Positions 33,537 through 37,201 of a DNA stretch of 37,201 bases are shown here, in pieces. The notes under the pieces were generated by a model. That model was not told the origin of the DNA. It searched no databases and worked only from the letters and a program-made list of their open reading frames with translations. Numbering within the stretch: the stretch's first letter is position 1; each line of letters begins with the position of its first letter. This DNA is from a bacterium. GTDB taxonomy: Bacteria > CG2-30-53-67. The stretch is from the NCBI GenBank assembly GCA_919901565.1, contig CAKKPE010000062.1:1-37201 (forward strand). The letters are read 5' to 3'. The position numbers were made by a program, and so were the translations under genes.

Positions 33537-35054
33537 TCAGTGCATGCTGACCGGTCCAGGACTTTTGGACCTTCTCATGAAAAAGACAAGGAAAAGAATG
33601 AGCGCCATAAGGATAGAGAGGAATTGAAAGGCATCGTTAAAGGCCAGCATATGCGCCTGCCTCTGCAGTTCTCCGTAGATCAGTGTATCGGGATTCAGGT
33701 TATGGATCCCTTTGAAGGTAAGGATATCTGCAATCTTCCCCTTTCCGATCACGTAAGACATATCGAATGGGGTCAGGTGTTCAACGAGTCTCGCCTGGTG
33801 GAACTGGGCCCTCCGGGCGAGAATGGTGGTTACAAAAGCCACGCCCACACTCCCGCCGATGTTTCTTAAGAGGTTATACATGGACGTGGCATCAGTCATC
33901 CTCTCCCTGGGGATGTGCGACAAGGTCAGGGTGGTCAGTGGTATGAAGATAAACCCCATGCCGATCCCGAGGATCACCCTGGGCCAGACCAGTGTCCAGA
34001 AATCCGTATGGAGATTAAAGCGTGACATCAGGTACGTGGAGAGGGCGCTCATCACGATGCCGAAAACCAGCAGCCATTTGGGGTTGGTCTTCTGACTAAG
34101 CCGACCGGCTATGGCCATGGCCATCATGGTGGATATCCCACCGGGACCCAGGACCACACCCGCAAGGAACGCAGTGTATCCCATGAGCGTCTGAAGGTAG
34201 ATGGGAAGGAGCACAATGCTTCCGAAAAGATTGAAAAAAACGAAGAACATCAGGACATTCCCCATGGAGAAGGTCCTGTCTTTGAACAGCCTCAGGTTGA
34301 TGACCGGATGATCTGAAAAGAATTCAAGGATCACAAGGAGCGCCAGGGCGGCCAGGGAGATGATAAAAATTGTGGTGATCATGGAAGAAGCGAACCAGTC
34401 CTCTATTTCGCCCTTGTCCAGAACAAACTGGAGTGCCCCCAGACCTACGACGAGGAGGATGAGCCCCGCGTAGTCTATCTTCATCTTTATCCGCTTCATG
34501 TACGGCGGGTCTGAAATCACGAACAGGACCATGAATATCGAGAGAATTCCGATGGGGATATTGATATAGAAGATCCAACGCCAGGACCAGGTGTCGGTGA
34601 TCCAGCCGCCAAGGAGCGGCCCGACAATGGGGCCGAACATGATGCCGATGCCGAAGATCGCCATGGCGATGCCGTGCTGGGCCGGAGGGAAGGCCTCGAG
34701 CAGTATGGACTGGCTCAGGGGCTGGAGCCCGCCCCCGCCGATCCCCTGTATGATTCTGAAAACGATCAGGCTCGTCAGGCTCCAGGCTGAGCCGCAGAGG
34801 AAAGAGCTCGCGGTAAAGAGGGTGATAGATCCCATGAGGTACTTTTTTCTTCCGAAGAACCTGCTCAGCCACCCGGTCATGGGGATCACAATGGCGTTGG
34901 ATACGAGATAGGCCGTGATGGCCCATGTGGACTCTTCGATCCCTGCGGAGAGCGATCCCCTGATATGGTCCAGGGAGACATTGACGATGGAGATGTCAAT
35001 AATCTCGATCAGGGTGGGAAGCATGACGGTCAGTGCAATCAGCCAGCGACTCAT
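33537..35054 (-). CDS. emrB: DHA2-family drug:proton antiporter, EmrB type
   Basis: 505 residues with about 14 membrane helices, the DHA2 layout. The N-terminal helix contains IEIIDISIVNVSLDHI, equivalent to motif D1 of EmrB-like pumps; motif A appears as GWLSRFFGRKK and motif C-like glycines as IFGIGIMFGPIVGPLLGG. It starts in an ATGA overlap with emrA. With EmrA and an outer-membrane channel (none here) it would export hydrophobic drugs or metabolites across the envelope. Confidence 0.92.
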   Translation of the reverse strand: MSRWLIALTVMLPTLIEIIDISIVNVSLDHIRGSLSAGIEESTWAITAYLVSNAIVIPMTGWLSRFFGRKKYLMGSITLFTASSFLCGSAWSLTSLIVFRIIQGIGGGGLQPLSQSILLEAFPPAQHGIAMAIFGIGIMFGPIVGPLLGGWITDTWSWRWIFYINIPIGILSIFMVLFVISDPPYMKRIKMKIDYAGLILLVVGLGALQFVLDKGEIEDWFASSMITTIFIISLAALALLVILEFFSDHPVINLRLFKDRTFSMGNVLMFFVFFNLFGSIVLLPIYLQTLMGYTAFLAGVVLGPGGISTMMAMAIAGRLSQKTNPKWLLVFGIVMSALSTYLMSRFNLHTDFWTLVWPRVILGIGMGFIFIPLTTLTLSHIPRERMTDATSMYNLLRNIGGSVGVAFVTTILARRAQFHQARLVEHLTPFDMSYVIGKGKIADILTFKGIHNLNPDTLIYGELQRQAHMLAFNDAFQFLSILMALILFLVFFMRRSKSPGPVSMH

Positions 35055-36232
35055 TTCACATACACCGTGGGCACCACGGACATGCCGACCCTCAGGGCAT
35101 GGTCAGGGTCCGTATCTTTGTCCAGAAGAATCCTGACCGGAATCCTCTGCACAACCTTGACATAGTTCCCTGTGGCATTTTCCGCTGGGAAAAGGGAGAA
35201 GACCGCTCCGGTGCCGGCCATGATGCTCTCCACCTTCCCCGAGAAGGCCCGTCCCGGATAGGCATCCACCCGGATCTTCACCTTCTGCCCGGGCTTGATC
35301 CGCTCAATCTCGGTCTCCTTGTAGTTGGCGATCACGTAGACATCTTTCAGTGGGACAACGGCCATGAGGGGTTGACCCGGCTGGACCTGGTTCCCCACCT
35401 CCACATTCTTGCGGGTGACATAGCCGTCGGCAGGTGAAGAGATCTTCGTATAGGATAAATTCAGCTTCGCAATATTCAGCTTTGCCGCTATCCCTTTAAT
35501 ACGTTCCTCCTGGGTCTTCAGCGAGGACCTAACCTGCAGGGCCAGGCCCTTCTCGGCAGTAAGAGAAGCCTCCGCCTGTAAAATAAGACTCTCCTGGGAT
35601 TTCTGGGAGACAGCGGCCTGTTTTTTCAGCTCATCCGCAACTTTGAGTTCGGCAGCAGCGGTCTCGTAGGCCGTTTGCGCCCGGTCCAGACGCTCTCTCG
35701 GGATGACCTCTTTCGTAAAGAGGCTTTCCGCCCGCCTGAGGTCGAGTTCAGCCTGCCTGAGAAGCGACTGTTTCGCGGCCACCTCAGCCTTCCTCGCACC
35801 TTCAGCCGCTGCACGTTCATCCCTCCCCGCAATGGCCTGCCCCAGTGTGGCGGCGGCGGCAAGGACCTTCTTCTCCTGCACGTCGATCATGACATTCAGT
35901 TCAGATGCCCTTTGCTGCTCGGCTTCAAGCTCGGCTTCAGCCTCACGGACTTTCTGGATGAAGAGATCCGGTTCCAACCCGACCAGAAGGTCTCCCGCGT
36001 GTACACTCTGGTTGTCCGAGACATGGACCTTTAAAACCGTCCCGGAAACCCTGGGGGCGATCACATGGATGGCCCCCTGCACAAAGGCATCATCCGAGGT
36101 GATGTGCGTTTGTCTGTAGACCATATAAGCGAATATCAGGATGAGACCGGTGATCAGAACCGCTCCGAATATCTTGAGGGCATTCGTTTTTCTTCTATGG
36201 CTGTTTTCTGAAGAGGTCTCTTCCTGGTTCAT
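35051..36232 (-). CDS. emrA: HlyD/EmrA-family membrane fusion protein
   Basis: 393 residues from ATG 36232, preferred because GAAGGAG lies 6 bases upstream; the frame stays open to 36427 but through palindromic non-coding-like sequence. A single N-terminal membrane helix (about 21-42) is followed by a biotinyl-lipoyl half (IHVIAPRVSGTVLKVHV), a long alanine-rich coiled-coil hairpin (about 90-215) and the second lipoyl half plus beta-barrel (SPADGYVTRKNVEVGNQVQPG). It bridges EmrB to an outer-membrane channel. No regulator gene is adjacent. Confidence 0.92.
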   Translation of the reverse strand: MNQEETSSENSHRRKTNALKIFGAVLITGLILIFAYMVYRQTHITSDDAFVQGAIHVIAPRVSGTVLKVHVSDNQSVHAGDLLVGLEPDLFIQKVREAEAELEAEQQRASELNVMIDVQEKKVLAAAATLGQAIAGRDERAAAEGARKAEVAAKQSLLRQAELDLRRAESLFTKEVIPRERLDRAQTAYETAAAELKVADELKKQAAVSQKSQESLILQAEASLTAEKGLALQVRSSLKTQEERIKGIAAKLNIAKLNLSYTKISSPADGYVTRKNVEVGNQVQPGQPLMAVVPLKDVYVIANYKETEIERIKPGQKVKIRVDAYPGRAFSGKVESIMAGTGAVFSLFPAENATGNYVKVVQRIPVRILLDKDTDPDHALRVGMSVVPTVYVK

Positions 36233-36279
36233 GATTGCTCCTTCGGTCTTATTATCAATGATGCTGTCATTCCACGACC

Positions 36280-36381
36280 CCCCGATCGGGCCTGTCCTCT
36301 GACTTGATCGGGGGATCGGAGGGCAGGCTCGATCGGGGAATCCAGACATTAGAAACTGGATCATCCGGTCGAGCCGGATGA
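36280..36381. repeat. Three consecutive palindromes upstream of emrA
   Basis: CCCCGATC (36280-36287) pairs with GATCGGGG (36331-36338) around an inner 10-bp stem GCCTGTCCTC/GAGGGCAGGC (36290-36299, 36319-36328; one G-T pair). ATCCAG/CTGGAT (36340-36361) and TCATCCGG/CCGGATGA (36361-36381) follow. The first is 48 bases before the emrA start on the minus strand. They may be leader structures or intergenic palindromic repeats. Confidence 0.6.
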
Positions 36382-36445
36382 TGACAAACCAGATCAAGTC
36401 CTGCATGACAAAATATCCTATATGCACCGATAGTTATCCCCCTCA

Positions 36446-36535
36446 CCCCGTTAGAAGTCGCTGCTATAACGACTAAGACGGGAAAGGCTTTATAGCTAAT
36501 GCTGAACCCGTTACGACATGCGACTTCTAACGGGG
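36446..36535. repeat. 90-bp element with perfect 16-bp terminal inverted repeats
   Basis: CCCCGTTAGAAGTCGC (36446-36461) and its exact inverse GCGACTTCTAACGGGG (36520-36535) bound a 58-base core with a nested ACGGG/CCCGT pair (36478-36482, 36507-36511). A second strong hairpin, CCTCTCCCCCTT with AAGGGGGGAGAGG (36546-36572), follows. No gene is seen in the 359-base gap 36233-36591. Confidence 0.8.
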
Positions 36536-36591
36536 CTCACCCTCCCCTCTCCCCCTTTGAAGGGGGGAGAGGATAGCAGTTGTCAATATTA

Positions 36592-37146
36592 TTACCATGC
36601 TTCGTGAACAAGTTCAATGACCGTGATTTCCGGAGGGGCCAGAAAACGGATAGGAGGCCCCCATGTCCCTGAGCCCCTGCTCACATATAGATGCGAACCG
36701 TTTCCAAGGACCGACTCCCCGGCGCGGAGCGGATAGTAAAACCACGCGATAAGATTGAACGGAAAGATCTGCCCCTTGTGAACATGCCCGGAAAGCTGAA
36801 GGTCAAAGAGGCCGACGCTCCCCTGGTCCACAACGGGCCTGTGCTTGAGCAGCAGCGTGAATGGTCCATGGGGTAACCCCTGCAGAAGCGCCTTCTCTGA
36901 AACCTGGTCTTTCAGCCCGTATCTCCTGCCCGCGGGATCATCCACACCTGCGATGCTGATGCCGCATCCTGCACTCACCCCCTCGTCCCTCAGCATGGTG
37001 AAGCCCGCCTTGCGGGTGAAATCCAGTGTCTGGCCGATCCCGGCATAATACTCGTGGTTTCCCATGACCGCAAACTTCCCGTACCTCGGCCGGATCCCGG
37101 CCATGAGTTCGGAGAGCCCGTCGAGATTGTCCATCTGGCCGTCCAC
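36592..37146 (-). pseudogene. Metallophosphoesterase, 5' half missing
   Basis: The frame ending at 36592 encodes the C-terminal half of a calcineurin-like (YkuE-type) phosphoesterase: VDGQMDNLDGLSEL, the GNHEYY motif, and GHVH (SGHVHKGQ) are present. The N-terminal metal-binding motifs (DxH and GDxxD) should lie just upstream, but an in-frame TAA occurs at 37158-37156, only three codons before VDGQ, and the sequence from there to the window edge does not continue the family. Either the gene is broken by a rearrangement or the last ~55 bases are an assembly join. Expression of this fragment from GTG 37146 would give a protein without a full active site. Confidence 0.7.
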
Positions 37147-37201
37147 CGTAACAGTTTAGTCCTTTTCACCGACGTGCTGAAGAGATAACGAGTCGCTCCT
37201 C

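Noticed and set aside
36233-36427. N-terminal extension of EmrA upstream of ATG 36232
   Set aside because: The extra 65 codons run through palindromic intergenic sequence, whereas ATG 36232 has a strong ribosome site and gives the usual length.

Overview
The window looks like a chromosomal segment of a Gram-negative, outer-membrane-bearing bacterium of moderate GC content. A complete type II secretion (T2SS) core, an RND-independent EmrAB-type pump, a DsrE/TusA/SQR-like sulfur gene set behind a sigma-54 promoter and several dispersed palindromic repeats are all compatible with a deltaproteobacterial (Desulfobacterota-like) or Nitrospirota-like genome. Sequence alone does not settle the phylum.

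Layout. 1-947 (-): 5' part of a lipoprotein with FG-GAP/VCBS repeats. 1264-14012 (+): a T2SS operon gspC-D-E-F-G-H-I-J-K-L, then a coupled 42-codon ORF, a ParA/Soj-like ATPase and gspM. No gspN, gspO (prepilin peptidase) or pilotin gene is present. Most genes touch or overlap; the exception is the gspE-gspF gap, which holds a 126-bp terminal-inverted-repeat element. 14013-14553: a palindromic AT-rich element and a terminator. 14554-20240 (-): a two-gene operon of a periplasmic STN-domain protein and a 1635-aa multi-repeat secreted protein ending in a Gly-rich/Cys/hydrophobic/Arg CTERM-type sorting tail, a likely client of the neighbouring T2SS. 20575-23084 (+): a YcbB-type L,D-transpeptidase and a Tat-exported MepK/DUF882-like peptidase, which make and cut 3-3 peptidoglycan crosslinks. 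23270-25168 (-): recJ with two unusual low-complexity inserts, one of them an in-frame 15-bp tandem array. 25463-28741 (+): a sigma-54 promoter followed by DsrE-like, TusA-like, SQR-like, DUF1641 and a Cys-rich unknown gene. 28760-30649 (-): uup-type ABC-F ATPase. 30704-31679 (-): five tRNA genes (transcription order Pro-Arg-His-Arg-Lys) with hairpins between them. 31921-33276 (-): rph-rdgB. 33537-36232 (-): emrA-emrB. 36592-37146 (-): the C-terminal half of a metallophosphoesterase whose 5' part is missing.

How the parts work together. The T2SS operon, the CTERM protein with its STN partner and the L,D-transpeptidase/MepK pair could form one envelope/secretion neighbourhood. The most distinctive feature is a DNA-binding-type ParA ATPase inside the T2SS operon, directly before a GspM with a ~150-residue cytoplasmic extension; this suggests a positioning system for the secretion machine. 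A second theme is a three-copy palindromic element whose internal hairpin and terminal arms vary in compensated pairs.
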